Assembly (NCBI GenBank): GCA_011050085.1
Contig: DRGL01000053.1
Coordinates: 18,786-82,785, forward strand
Length of the DNA: 64,000 bases
Direction: 5' to 3'
Source: Pricia antarctica
GTDB taxonomy: Bacteria > Bacteroidota > Bacteroidia > Flavobacteriales > Flavobacteriaceae
The notes beneath the pieces were generated by a model, which was not told the origin of the DNA, did not search any database, and saw only the letters and a list, made by a program, of their open reading frames with translations. Every line of letters starts with the position of its first letter. Positions within the stretch are counted from its first letter, which is position 1. The translations under genes and the position numbers were made by a program. Shown here one piece after another: positions 37,500-46,303 of the stretch.

Positions 37500-38525
37500 T
37501 TAATCAAGTAAATCTTTAAAGGCATGTGATGTTAACATTTCATGACCACCCTCAAAAATAATCAACTCTATATTTTTAAAACGCTTTTGGAAAAAAATGC
37601 TTCTGTCCGATATTTTTCCGTAATCCCCAAAAGAATTTCGCTTTGCCATGAGAATAATTTTTTGTTCTTCTGATACATAATCAAGAGAATCGACCGCCCC
37701 GAAAGCAGCGACCACCTTATTGTAAAAATGGATCGAATGGGTGATAGGAACATTTCCAGTAATTCCATCGTAAACTCCGGCAAATATTTTCAATTTAGCA
37801 TTTTTCCTTTCTTCAGTTGGTGTTGGCCAATACATAGGTGATCGTTCTTTGGCTTTGGCGGGATCAAGATGTCCAGAATCCGATGACGTGCAATTAACTA
37901 TATCATCGGTAAATTCACTATTTCTAATAATCCCTTCCTTGTACCATTGATTCAAATCAGAAATTGGTACCCATGATGAAAATGTATTTATGTTGTGTTT
38001 TGATTTCATAAATAGACTTAAGGTAGCCAAACCACCGCCACTTTTTCCAATAACATAAATCTTATTAAGGTCTACATTTCCATTGTCTATTGCGAAATCT
38101 ATGGCATCGTCTATATCGCTTAATGCTAATGGGCTGCAGCAACTGTTTGGAGTAGTATTCGACCCTCTAAAGTTGGGATGGATATAATTGATATTTTTAG
38201 ATTTACTCATGAGTGCTATGCTATCATACTCCCTGTAATCGCCTGCCCAAGTATGTAAACTTACAATTAACGGTTTTGAATTTGATGCTTTTGAGCTGTA
38301 ATAGTACGCCTCTTGGTTCTTACCATCACTGCTGGACTTTATTGATACCAAATGAAAACCCCTATTCCATAATTTTTTTTTTATTTGATGATATTGTCTA
38401 TAATCTTTGATTTCTAATTTAATGTTTGCAATCCAAGATGGATTTTGCCAAGCCAAAAAAACACCCAAAGCTATACAAATAGTAAAACCAATGATATACA
38501 AAATAAATCGACAAATAGTACGCAA
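37500..38525 (-). CDS. Membrane-anchored alpha/beta hydrolase (S9-like peptidase/esterase fold)
   Basis: 341 aa with an N-terminal signal anchor (about 5-26), so the catalytic part faces the periplasm. Seen: the nucleophile elbow GKSGGG (Ser162), LHTWAGDYREY and NFRGSN (oxyanion region), VYDGITGNVP with a candidate acid, and GGHEML with His328. The start codon is TTG (38523-38525), since no ATG precedes the hydrophobic anchor. It is divergent by orientation from nothing nearby and lies 217 bases upstream of the MBOAT gene on the same strand. It may remove acyl groups from the polymer (deacetylase), balancing the MBOAT module, but a general esterase or peptidase is equally possible. Confidence 0.75.
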   Translation of the reverse strand: MRTICRFILYIIGFTICIALGVFLAWQNPSWIANIKLEIKDYRQYHQIKKKLWNRGFHLVSIKSSSDGKNQEAYYYSSKASNSKPLIVSLHTWAGDYREYDSIALMSKSKNINYIHPNFRGSNTTPNSCCSPLALSDIDDAIDFAIDNGNVDLNKIYVIGKSGGGLATLSLFMKSKHNINTFSSWVPISDLNQWYKEGIIRNSEFTDDIVNCTSSDSGHLDPAKAKERSPMYWPTPTEERKNAKLKIFAGVYDGITGNVPITHSIHFYNKVVAAFGAVDSLDYVSEEQKIILMAKRNSFGDYGKISDRSIFFQKRFKNIELIIFEGGHEMLTSHAFKDLLD

Positions 38526-39634
38526 ATTGTTAGTATGATAAATTATATAATAAACTTAAAATATGTAAAGTTATTTTATTTTCAGCGAGTAAATTAAGTT
38601 TGTATGAACTACCTAAATTGAATAATAAAGAAATCTGTTTTATACTAAATTCAAAATAAATCAAAATTTTCAATATTTACTAAGCTAAGAATAAACTTGA
38701 GCTGCCATTTAAAATAGAAATTCTATTATAATGATATATCACATAAAATTAATGGATTGAAAGTTCTTTAAATTTAAAACTTTCCCAATTCTAAAAAAGT
38801 TCTAAAATTTTTATATATTTTAAAAGTTGATTTCATCTGATTTGTAACCCTGTCAAACAAATGCGCTATTAAGTATTCAATAAGATTTATTGGGTTTTAT
38901 TGCCTTAATAACATCCATAACTAAAATTCTCTAAGGAAATTTTGCGTTTTTTTAAACACCTAACATTAAGCAGTTAATACAAATTAATTTGGTTAGCTTA
39001 TCAGTTAAACATAGATGCTTCAGGCATGATAATTACTCTAACATTAAACAACTTATTATTGTATTTATGTGTCAACTTTTCCGATACGAAATCCGAATCT
39101 CTTTAGCCAAGCGTTGTATCCTTTCTATATTTGCAACTTTCTCTACCAATTTTTTGAAGTTTTCCACAACCTGGAAGAACGTGGCAAATCTAAATCGAAG
39201 AATGGCGCTCTTCTGAATTTTCAACCCGATTCACTTATGCAGTAAGCAATTAAAATTTTTAAATCAAATACTATTAATAAATATGTTTAATTCTTTTACT
39301 AGTAAATTTTAACAAAATATCATTAATACATTTATTTAGCTTGCTTTACCTTAAGTTTTATTTTCTATTTATTTCGTTTCTTTAGGACCATTGTCGTCTG
39401 TTATTTTAGTAGTTTTTTAATTATTCAAAACGTTGATAATCTAGATTTAAATAAAAAAAATTAGTTATAGTTAAAATACATAAATCCGAATTTTAAAAGT
39501 TATATCTAAACAAAATATCATTATCTAAAGATTTATTAATAAGTTAAAAAACTAATTTATCGCTTTAAAGATTTATTTGACCTTGAATAATTTCCAAATA
39601 TTTACATATATTAATTGAATATAATTAACCAATA
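38526..39634. other. 1.1-kb AT-rich region without a recognisable gene
   Basis: Lies between the hydrolase and the asparagine-synthase-like gene, both on the minus strand. A plus-strand TATATTTG at 39126-39133, in the context CTTTCTATATTTGCA, matches the -7 consensus exactly, yet no plausible gene follows on the plus strand. The 75-codon frame at 38989-39216 has no protein-like character. It may hold decayed DNA or a small RNA. Confidence 0.4.
39126..39133 (+). promoter_or_regulatory. Orphan -7 promoter element
   Basis: TATATTTG, exact TAnnTTTG, within the same CTTTCTATATTTGCA context as the element at 41732. It points into gene-free DNA and toward the 3' end of the asparagine-synthase-like gene, where it could drive an antisense or small RNA. 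No -33 TTG is seen. Confidence 0.3.
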
Positions 39635-41338
39635 TTATATATCTCCAATTTTAGCGTCCTCAACTAACATTTCGTTTATTCTCAAAATCATAAAAGTTCG
39701 GGTAGCCAACCACTGATTGCTCAAGAATCCTGTATTGACGTTCGCCCTAATTATGTTTTCGATAAATTTAGGTAAATAGGCTTTAATAAGCTTTCTCAAA
39801 CCTCTTCTGAAAGACTCTTTTTGATAATCGCTACCATATGAGTCTATCAAATAATTCAGAAAAGATTTTGGGAAAATCGTTGAATCCTTATGATTTCGTA
39901 AGGTATCACAAATATAATCTTCTACATCTTTAAGGTTGAGCACCTCACCTACCTCCTGTACGGCCTCACGTTTTGCAAAAGGTATGCCTGGGAACATTTC
40001 AGAAGTTATAGTATCCCAAACTTTCTTATCATTTCTTAAAGTTACTGGAAGCGATTGTACTGCCCGCACTACCTGTTCGCTTAGTAAAGGATTTACTATT
40101 TCGACATAAGATAATTTAATATCTTCAAGTGCTGCGGTGGTAACCGGAGTCCGATGTTGTAACCAAAGGCGATCACGCCAATCTTCCAAGGTTTCCCCAT
40201 CATTTCTACTGAGGTGTAAAGGTATATCGTTTTCGGTTATCCGAAATTTTTCCGGAATCGTGGTTTGTGATGTTGTTATTGAAAGATTACATGTACGCCT
40301 GACTTGATGTTCATTTTTAACAGGCGGTTTACGTCCAAAGGCATCATATCCGCGAATGACACCTCTACCTGTTTCAGATAGGTCACCCCAAAGCTGTAGG
40401 CCGTCTAAATACCCTGCTAGATGGTCGATTCGCCCTTCGCTGGCTTGAATAAAGCGATTTATTAAAGTTGGGAAACTACCCTCTTTATAATCCATTTCCG
40501 CATATTGGTGAGGTACATTGGTTTTTTTCGCAAGTTTCTTACCTATACGTGCATCACTAGTGGCTTGATTCATTGCCATCTTCAAACCCCAGGTTACAGC
40601 CCTCAATTCTGGGTTCTGCAAATGAAACAAAAGACTTCTACTATCCATCCCGCCTGATAGCGCCAACGTCCATTGTGAAGGAATTATATGAAGACTTTCC
40701 ACCGCTTTTTGTACTACATCAATTAGTTTCTGCTTATGAGATACCGCATCTTTGACCGTTTCGGCATCAGTATTAAAGCCGAAATTGACATTCTTTTCAA
40801 TTTTAAACTCCCAACTATTTCGATTAAGGAGTAATCGTGTCCTAGGAGGAACGATTTGAAGCCTTTTATCCCAGGAATGTCCAGGACCTAGTGTTCCAGA
40901 ACTTAAAAACCAACCGCAAGCTTTATTGTTTAACTCAAAATTGCCGAAAAAGGCAATGGCCATTCTTTGTGAAGTAGAAACCATAAAGATTTCCTCACTT
41001 TTATAATACCACATAGTTCGGGATGCGGCAAAGTCTGAGGACGCCTCGGCCATTTCTTCCCCTGCACGGAACAATGCGTAACTACCGTCGGGCAAGGGTG
41101 AATTGGGAATAAAAAGGGAATCAGATCCATCGCTCATCCCCAAACAAAGACTAGGCCCATCAGTTTTTATAGTGGGAGAGGGATTATAAATTAGTGTAAA
41201 TGTATTTTTATCTGAAAAAATATAAGGCTGGGTTGCTGTTACATTATCAGGCTCCAATCGTTTAGCTATAGCTTCACCTAATTCCTTGAAATTTCGATTC
41301 TGGAGTTTTCGAAAACAAATAAACAACGCTTTAGACAT
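39635..41338 (-). CDS. Asparagine-synthase-like protein lacking the N-terminal glutaminase cysteine
   Basis: 567 aa. The second half is an AsnB-type PP-loop synthetase domain with LALSGGMDSRSLL (SGGMDS, 228-233), then TSDARIGKKLAKK and a helical C-terminus. The first about 190 residues resemble an Ntn glutamine amidotransferase fold (WYYKSEEIFMVSTSQRMAIA, PPRTRLLL), but the protein begins MSKALFICF with no Cys at position 2, so glutamine hydrolysis is not expected. Such relatives sit in many polysaccharide loci and are presumed to amidate or ligate an amine to a carboxylate, here perhaps a uronic acid. The reaction is inferred. Confidence 0.78.
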   Translation of the reverse strand: MSKALFICFRKLQNRNFKELGEAIAKRLEPDNVTATQPYIFSDKNTFTLIYNPSPTIKTDGPSLCLGMSDGSDSLFIPNSPLPDGSYALFRAGEEMAEASSDFAASRTMWYYKSEEIFMVSTSQRMAIAFFGNFELNNKACGWFLSSGTLGPGHSWDKRLQIVPPRTRLLLNRNSWEFKIEKNVNFGFNTDAETVKDAVSHKQKLIDVVQKAVESLHIIPSQWTLALSGGMDSRSLLFHLQNPELRAVTWGLKMAMNQATSDARIGKKLAKKTNVPHQYAEMDYKEGSFPTLINRFIQASEGRIDHLAGYLDGLQLWGDLSETGRGVIRGYDAFGRKPPVKNEHQVRRTCNLSITTSQTTIPEKFRITENDIPLHLSRNDGETLEDWRDRLWLQHRTPVTTAALEDIKLSYVEIVNPLLSEQVVRAVQSLPVTLRNDKKVWDTITSEMFPGIPFAKREAVQEVGEVLNLKDVEDYICDTLRNHKDSTIFPKSFLNYLIDSYGSDYQKESFRRGLRKLIKAYLPKFIENIIRANVNTGFLSNQWLATRTFMILRINEMLVEDAKIGDI

Positions 41339-42267
41339 GATAAATTATTAGTTGCTAAATCAAAGGGCAATTATTATTTTTCCAATTGGAAGAAATTAAA
41401 CAGATCAAACTGGAATATATAGCAACACTTAAATATTTAAGGTGTTTTATACAAAATACTCACTATTAAGTAATTCCATGGACTCTAACTTTTAGCAAAC
41501 TATAAAAAAAATACTGAATTACATAATTAGTAAAGTCTGTTAAAACTATCCTAATGCATAGACTTGAAGTAATTCTTCATTTTGGAAACGTTTTTGGAAA
41601 ACGTAATGCAAAATAATTGGCAATTATTTATTGAAATTTCGCAGTTTTTAATGTGGAAAATTGTGTAACGTTATTTCTACGATTAATTACGCATGTAGTC
41701 CATTTTCTATTAAAACCATATTAGAACTTTCTATATTTGCATAATTTTAAAAAAGCAAATTAAACTTACATGTAAATTTAATTGTTGAATACGTATTAAA
41801 TAATATTAACGTTTCAGTAGATTTAATGGTAAATCTTGCTCATATCTTGAAAGAAGATTTTTCACAAACTCCCTTCTCATTTAAAAATTTAAAATGTGAT
41901 TAAGCGAGTCTCATTATTATTGAGTGAACAGGAGTGCTAAAAAGATATGCCGAACTGGATTCTAAACGCTAATGCTTGATCATATACTAGATTAGTCCAG
42001 AATCATTACAATATGGATATAGCAATCAAAGAAACTACGTTTACAATCAGTCTTTGCTTATCCAAGATATATCAAGTAGTTTCTTAAAGCCTTAATAAAC
42101 AAAATACTAATTCTGCAACGAATTTTAAATCCATAGCAAACTAATCTATGTCAATAGTGATTAAAGAAGTTAGACTTAGTATTCTCTACTATGTTGCTAA
42201 ATTAAAAAGACATGTTGTTAAAAATATAGATGTCCAATTTAATATAACCAATTAACGATATCCAGTT
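41339..42267 (+). promoter_or_regulatory. Long upstream region of the second GT operon
   Basis: No gene is recognised. TATATTTG at 41732-41739 is an exact plus-strand -7 box; a transcript from it would have a leader of about 520 bases before the glycosyltransferase. Several short frames are present (for example 26 codons from 41826) but none is convincing. The region between 41339 and 41700 should also contain the minus-strand promoter of the asparagine-synthase-like gene, which I could not pinpoint. Confidence 0.4.
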
Positions 42268-43368
42268 CTGAAAAAAGAAAAAAATACCTGGCTTTTCGTT
42301 CTCCCGACGGACAGCATTCAAGGCTCTGAACACATTGTAAAAAGTTTAGCGCTTTTCCTTTTAAACAAAGGCCATTCGTGCAGGGTAATTATATTATCTA
42401 AAAAGAAAAGCAAAGGTTGGCATGATTTAGAAAACGAAATGCAGGTAAGCTATATGCCGTATAGACGATATATATTCGGTGTATTTGCACTTATCCCGTA
42501 TCTACTTATAAAAAATTACGAAAATATAGACTTTACCTTTTCGTCACAAACCCTGATTAATGGTACGCTCGGTCTTGCAAAGCGTATAGGCCTATTCAAG
42601 AAAGGAAAAATAATCGTTAGGGAATCTAATACCATCTTTAAACTTTTAGATGGCTATAAACTCAAAGTATATACCTTTTTTTACTCAGTTGGGTATAAGG
42701 GCTCTGACCTTGTCATCTGTCAGACAGACTACATGAAAAATGAATTAGAGGCTTCACTTCCACTTCTATCTGAACATCTAAATTTAAAAACTATTGCCAA
42801 TCCCTTCAACTTTGGTGACATCAATAAAAAATCAGGTGAAATACTTCCAAAATTTAGAGGTCTAAAATTCTTAGTAGCTGCAGGAAGACTCGCCCCTGCT
42901 AAAGGTTTCGATATTTTAATCGATACATTTTCTGAAATCAGGAAAAATGAGCCACATCTAGAATTGATTATCTTAGGTGAGGGAAGAGATAGAATAGTAT
43001 TGGAAAATCAAGCCAGACGATTGGGATTGGACAAATACATTCATTTGCCTGGCTATGTTCAAAATATATACGCATACTTTAAACACGCGGAGGTATGCAT
43101 ATTATCATCCAGAATTGAAGGATTTCCGAATGTGTTGTTACAAATGATGTCGCAAAATAATGCCATAGTTGCCACCTTGAGTGCTGGTGGAATTGATGAG
43201 ATTCCAGGTATATTCACCTGCCCCACCGAAAACATGCCTAAATTGAAAGAAGGTATAGAACTTGCGCTAAAAAGTAGTTTAGAGAGCAATAGAGTTGTGT
43301 TTGATACGTTTTTAAAAACGAGAACACAGACCTCATTTTATCAAAATATAATCGAATATTCGAATTAA
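42268..43368 (+). CDS. Glycosyltransferase family 4, apparent CTG start
   Basis: A GT-B enzyme. The first ATG (42439) would delete the N-terminal Rossmann strand. The same frame continues upstream through LFVLPTDSIQGSEHIVKSLA and GHSCRVIILSKKK to a stop at 42253-42255, with no ATG, GTG or TTG in between. CTG at 42268 is the only near-cognate codon and gives 366 aa, normal for the family. Either CTG is used, or a former ATG was mutated and only a truncated form is made. Other features: VAAGRLAPAKGFDIL, LGEGRDR and SRIEGFPNVLLQMMSQN, where the second residue of the EX7E pair is Gln. It begins the 42-53 kb operon. Confidence 0.8.
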   Translation: MKKEKNTWLFVLPTDSIQGSEHIVKSLALFLLNKGHSCRVIILSKKKSKGWHDLENEMQVSYMPYRRYIFGVFALIPYLLIKNYENIDFTFSSQTLINGTLGLAKRIGLFKKGKIIVRESNTIFKLLDGYKLKVYTFFYSVGYKGSDLVICQTDYMKNELEASLPLLSEHLNLKTIANPFNFGDINKKSGEILPKFRGLKFLVAAGRLAPAKGFDILIDTFSEIRKNEPHLELIILGEGRDRIVLENQARRLGLDKYIHLPGYVQNIYAYFKHAEVCILSSRIEGFPNVLLQMMSQNNAIVATLSAGGIDEIPGIFTCPTENMPKLKEGIELALKSSLESNRVVFDTFLKTRTQTSFYQNIIEYSN

Positions 43369-43375
43369 ACCTATC

Positions 43376-44515
43376 ATGCCAAACCCCAAAATACTTATCA
43401 TCGCCTCCTTAGATCAGAGTCTAATTAACTTTAGGGGTGATTTTATAACCGCTTTGATAAAAAATAATTTCGATGTGTTATGTGCCGCGCCGAACTTGCG
43501 AAAAGAGTATATCGAAAAAATAGAGGCCTTAGGAGCAAAAATAGTAGAGTTCGACCTACAGCGAACTGGTTTGAATCCAATAAAAGATCTTAAAACCATT
43601 TCGCAGCTAAAAAAAATTATTACCAATAATAATATAGATTTAGTTTTTCCATATACCATTAAACCGGTTGTGTATGGTTCGATTGCTGCGAAAAAATTCG
43701 GTGTTCCGGTTGTTTCATTAATTACGGGTCTTGGTCTCACATTTAGCGGCGTTAACTTTAAAGCAAAGGCTCTGCAAATCGTAACGGAGATAATGTATAG
43801 AAATGCCTTAAGCGAAAACAAGATGGTTATATTTCAGAACCAAGACGATAGGAAACTTTTTTTAGATAAAAATATTACCAAAACAAATCAAAAAACCGAA
43901 GTAGTCGATGGATCGGGTATCAATCTTGATCGATTTAATTTCAGAATAAGCGAGAAGCAGGTAGGTGATATTATAAAATTTATAATTGTCGGTCGATTGA
44001 TTAAGGAGAAAGGTGTCTTACTTTTTATTGAAGCGGCTAAAAGAATAAGAACGGAATATCCAAATGCTGAGTTTCACCTCATCGGAAGACCTCCTGAAAA
44101 CAATCCGGATTCACTTTCAGAAACTGCCTTACTGAAATACCATGAAGCAGGGACCGTTGTATATCACGGTCATCAATCCAATGTTGTAACCTTGCTGTCA
44201 AAAGCGGATGTATTTGTATTACCCTCCTATTACAGGGAAGGTGTACCTAGATCTATTTTAGAAGCGCTTTCCATTGGCCTCCCTATCATTACCACAAATA
44301 TGCCCGGATGCAAGGAAACTGTCAATAACGGTAAAAACGGATTTTTGCTAGCACCCGAAGAACTTGAGCCCCTAATAAAGGCAATGACCTTCTTTTTGGA
44401 AAATCCCAACGAAATTGCCAAGATGGGAAAGGAAAGTCGCAATTTGGCGGAAAACAAATTCGATGTTCATATCATTAATAATCAATTACTGACTATTTTG
44501 AATCAGAGTTTATAA
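43376..44515 (+). CDS. Glycosyltransferase family 4 (PglA-like)
   Basis: A 379-aa GT-B enzyme of the subfamily that often accompanies PglC-type transferases and adds the second sugar to the lipid-linked amino-sugar. Seen: LIIASLDQSLINFRGDFITA, TIKPVVYGSIAAKKFGVP, ITGLGLTFSG (about 118-127), VGRLIKEKGVLLFIEAA, and SYYREGVPRSILEALSIGLP with both EX7E acids, then NMPGCKETV. It starts 7 bases after the previous stop and precedes the PglC-like gene by 160 bases. That supports an order of PglC first and this enzyme second. Confidence 0.9.
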   Translation: MPNPKILIIASLDQSLINFRGDFITALIKNNFDVLCAAPNLRKEYIEKIEALGAKIVEFDLQRTGLNPIKDLKTISQLKKIITNNNIDLVFPYTIKPVVYGSIAAKKFGVPVVSLITGLGLTFSGVNFKAKALQIVTEIMYRNALSENKMVIFQNQDDRKLFLDKNITKTNQKTEVVDGSGINLDRFNFRISEKQVGDIIKFIIVGRLIKEKGVLLFIEAAKRIRTEYPNAEFHLIGRPPENNPDSLSETALLKYHEAGTVVYHGHQSNVVTLLSKADVFVLPSYYREGVPRSILEALSIGLPIITTNMPGCKETVNNGKNGFLLAPEELEPLIKAMTFFLENPNEIAKMGKESRNLAENKFDVHIINNQLLTILNQSL

Positions 44516-44676
44516 AGTAAATAAAAAGGTTCTAAATTTTTGATTGATTTGACCCATTTATATCACCTTTAATTATAATAATTGCAGTTACATCCAAGAA
44601 GATTGTAATTGGTCTATATCCAGTTACTTAAAGAAGTATTTATCATTAATTTCGAATTCAATATTTAAACTTAGAT

Positions 44677-45279
44677 ATGTACAGGCACTTTATTAAAAGA
44701 ATTTGCGACTTCATAGCGGCCCTGTCAATATTGATGTTGATTTCCCCGATCTTTACCTTGGTAGCGATAACGCTTTGGTTCGCAAATCAAGGTAGTATTT
44801 TTTTCATTCAACGTCGACCAGGGAAAGGAGAGCAAATCTTCAAAATTCTGAAATTTAAAACAATGAACGATAAGAAGGATGCTAACAATGAACTATTGCC
44901 CGATGCCGATCGTATTACTAAAGTTGGCCAATTCGTCAGAAAAACATCCTTAGATGAGTTGCCACAGCTATTGAACGTTTTGATTGGGGATATGAGTTTG
45001 ATAGGACCCCGCCCACTTTTGATTCGATACTTGCCTTTATATAGCGAACATCAGCGACGTAGACACGACGTTAGACCAGGCATTACTGGGTGGGCTCAGA
45101 TTAATGGAAGAAACGCAATATCTTGGCATCAAAAATTCGAATATGACGTTTGGTACGTTGATCATCAGTCTTTTCTCTTAGACCTTAAAATTTTATTAGG
45201 TACCTTTTCAAAGGTTATAAAAAGAGACGGTATTTCTTCGGATACGAGCGCCACGATGGAAATGTTTACCGGAAATTAA
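44677..45279 (+). CDS. PglC-type initiating phosphoglycosyl transferase
   Basis: A 200-aa monotopic PGT. It transfers phospho-sugar from a UDP-sugar to undecaprenyl phosphate at the inner membrane, starting each repeat unit. Seen: an N-terminal re-entrant helix (about 10-32, FIAALSILMLISPIFTLVA), the basic QRRPGKGEQIFKILKFKTM, the catalytic Asp-Glu dyad (D93-E94) in SLDELPQL, IGDMSLIGPRPLL and RPGITGWAQINGRN. The length equals the minimal PglC core, without the extra N-terminal domains of WbaP/WcaJ types. With the dehydratase/aminotransferase pair at 2274-5385, the likely substrate is a UDP-diNAcBac-like sugar, but a PglD-type acetyltransferase was not found. Confidence 0.92.
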   Translation: MYRHFIKRICDFIAALSILMLISPIFTLVAITLWFANQGSIFFIQRRPGKGEQIFKILKFKTMNDKKDANNELLPDADRITKVGQFVRKTSLDELPQLLNVLIGDMSLIGPRPLLIRYLPLYSEHQRRRHDVRPGITGWAQINGRNAISWHQKFEYDVWYVDHQSFLLDLKILLGTFSKVIKRDGISSDTSATMEMFTGN

Positions 45280-45283
45280 ATCT

Positions 45284-46303
45284 ATGCAACTTAGTATTAT
45301 TATACCTTGTTATAATATGGAACTCTACCTTGAAGAGTGTCTAAGTAGCCTTTTATTGCAAGGTCTTGATGCGAAAGACTTTGAAATTATTATCGTCAAC
45401 GATGAGTCGAAAGACAAAACATTACAAATTGCAAAGCAGTATGCTGAAAATCATACTAATATTGTAGTTATTGATAAAAAAAACGCCGGCGTCGGGGCGG
45501 CCCGAAATTCGGGTTTCGATAGGGCACAAGGTAGGTTCCTATATTTTTTAGACCCCGACGATTATTTGGCTGAAAACACCATGCCTACATTAATTGGTCT
45601 GATGGAGAAGAACGAACTCGATATTTTAACCTTCAGAAGTAAATCTGTAGTAAGAAAACGATATCCAGTTTCAGACAACAGTGTGAACACTAATCAGGAA
45701 TTAGAGGTAAAAGATGGAATTTCATACATCGCCTCAAGAAAATATAATAATGAAATATGGTGGTATCTTATCAATCGGGAATTTATGGTTTCCACGGGTA
45801 TCCGATTTATCGAGGGTAAATGGATGGAAGATGCCATATTAACCTGCGAACTTTTTTGCAAGGCCCGTAGAATGGCCCATATCGATTTCGATGTTCACCG
45901 CTATCGCATATTGCCCACTTCGGCCATGCGGAACAAAACGCCAGAACATTACAATAAGGTTATTTATGATAACGCGAATGCAGCACATGTTTACGCCGGA
46001 CTAATGAACACCCTTCCCAAAATACATCGTAATGCTAAACATTGTCATAAAAGACTTAAGACTAGGCAGCAATCTTTCGTATTCTTCCTAATGGTTCGCT
46101 TAATGAAATCGGATATATCCGTAAAAAAAATACCCAAAATGTTGAAGGAGTTCGAAGAAATAGGTGCCTACCCCCTGAAAGAATTTTTAGGTGATGACTA
46201 CAAGGGTTTCGGCTATTCTTTCTTAGTATATATATTTAATCGCAAGCCGCTTATTAATCCATTTATCAAGATGTTCCGAACTTTTTATACCTTCGCCAAA
46301 TGA
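45284..46303 (+). CDS. Glycosyltransferase family 2
   Basis: A 339-aa GT-A fold inverting transferase. Seen: LSIIIPCYNMELYLEECLSS at the N-terminus, EIIIVNDESKDKT (nucleotide-binding Asp), NAGVGAARNSGFDRAQG, and the metal-binding DxD-type motif in YFLDPDDYLAE (about 85-95). The C-terminal 110 residues are helical and basic. It starts 4 bases after the PglC-like stop, and its stop overlaps the next start (ATGA at 46300-46303). It adds one sugar of the repeat; the donor is unknown. Confidence 0.9.
   Translation: MQLSIIIPCYNMELYLEECLSSLLLQGLDAKDFEIIIVNDESKDKTLQIAKQYAENHTNIVVIDKKNAGVGAARNSGFDRAQGRFLYFLDPDDYLAENTMPTLIGLMEKNELDILTFRSKSVVRKRYPVSDNSVNTNQELEVKDGISYIASRKYNNEIWWYLINREFMVSTGIRFIEGKWMEDAILTCELFCKARRMAHIDFDVHRYRILPTSAMRNKTPEHYNKVIYDNANAAHVYAGLMNTLPKIHRNAKHCHKRLKTRQQSFVFFLMVRLMKSDISVKKIPKMLKEFEEIGAYPLKEFLGDDYKGFGYSFLVYIFNRKPLINPFIKMFRTFYTFAK

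Noticed and set aside
38989..39216. 75-codon plus-strand frame in the 1.1-kb gap
   Set aside because: Does not resemble protein (irregular Cys/Arg/Phe mix), and no promoter is correctly placed.
39635..41338. Genuine glutamine-dependent asparagine synthetase B
   Set aside because: The required N-terminal Cys is missing, and the gene sits in an EPS locus; annotated as AsnB-like only.
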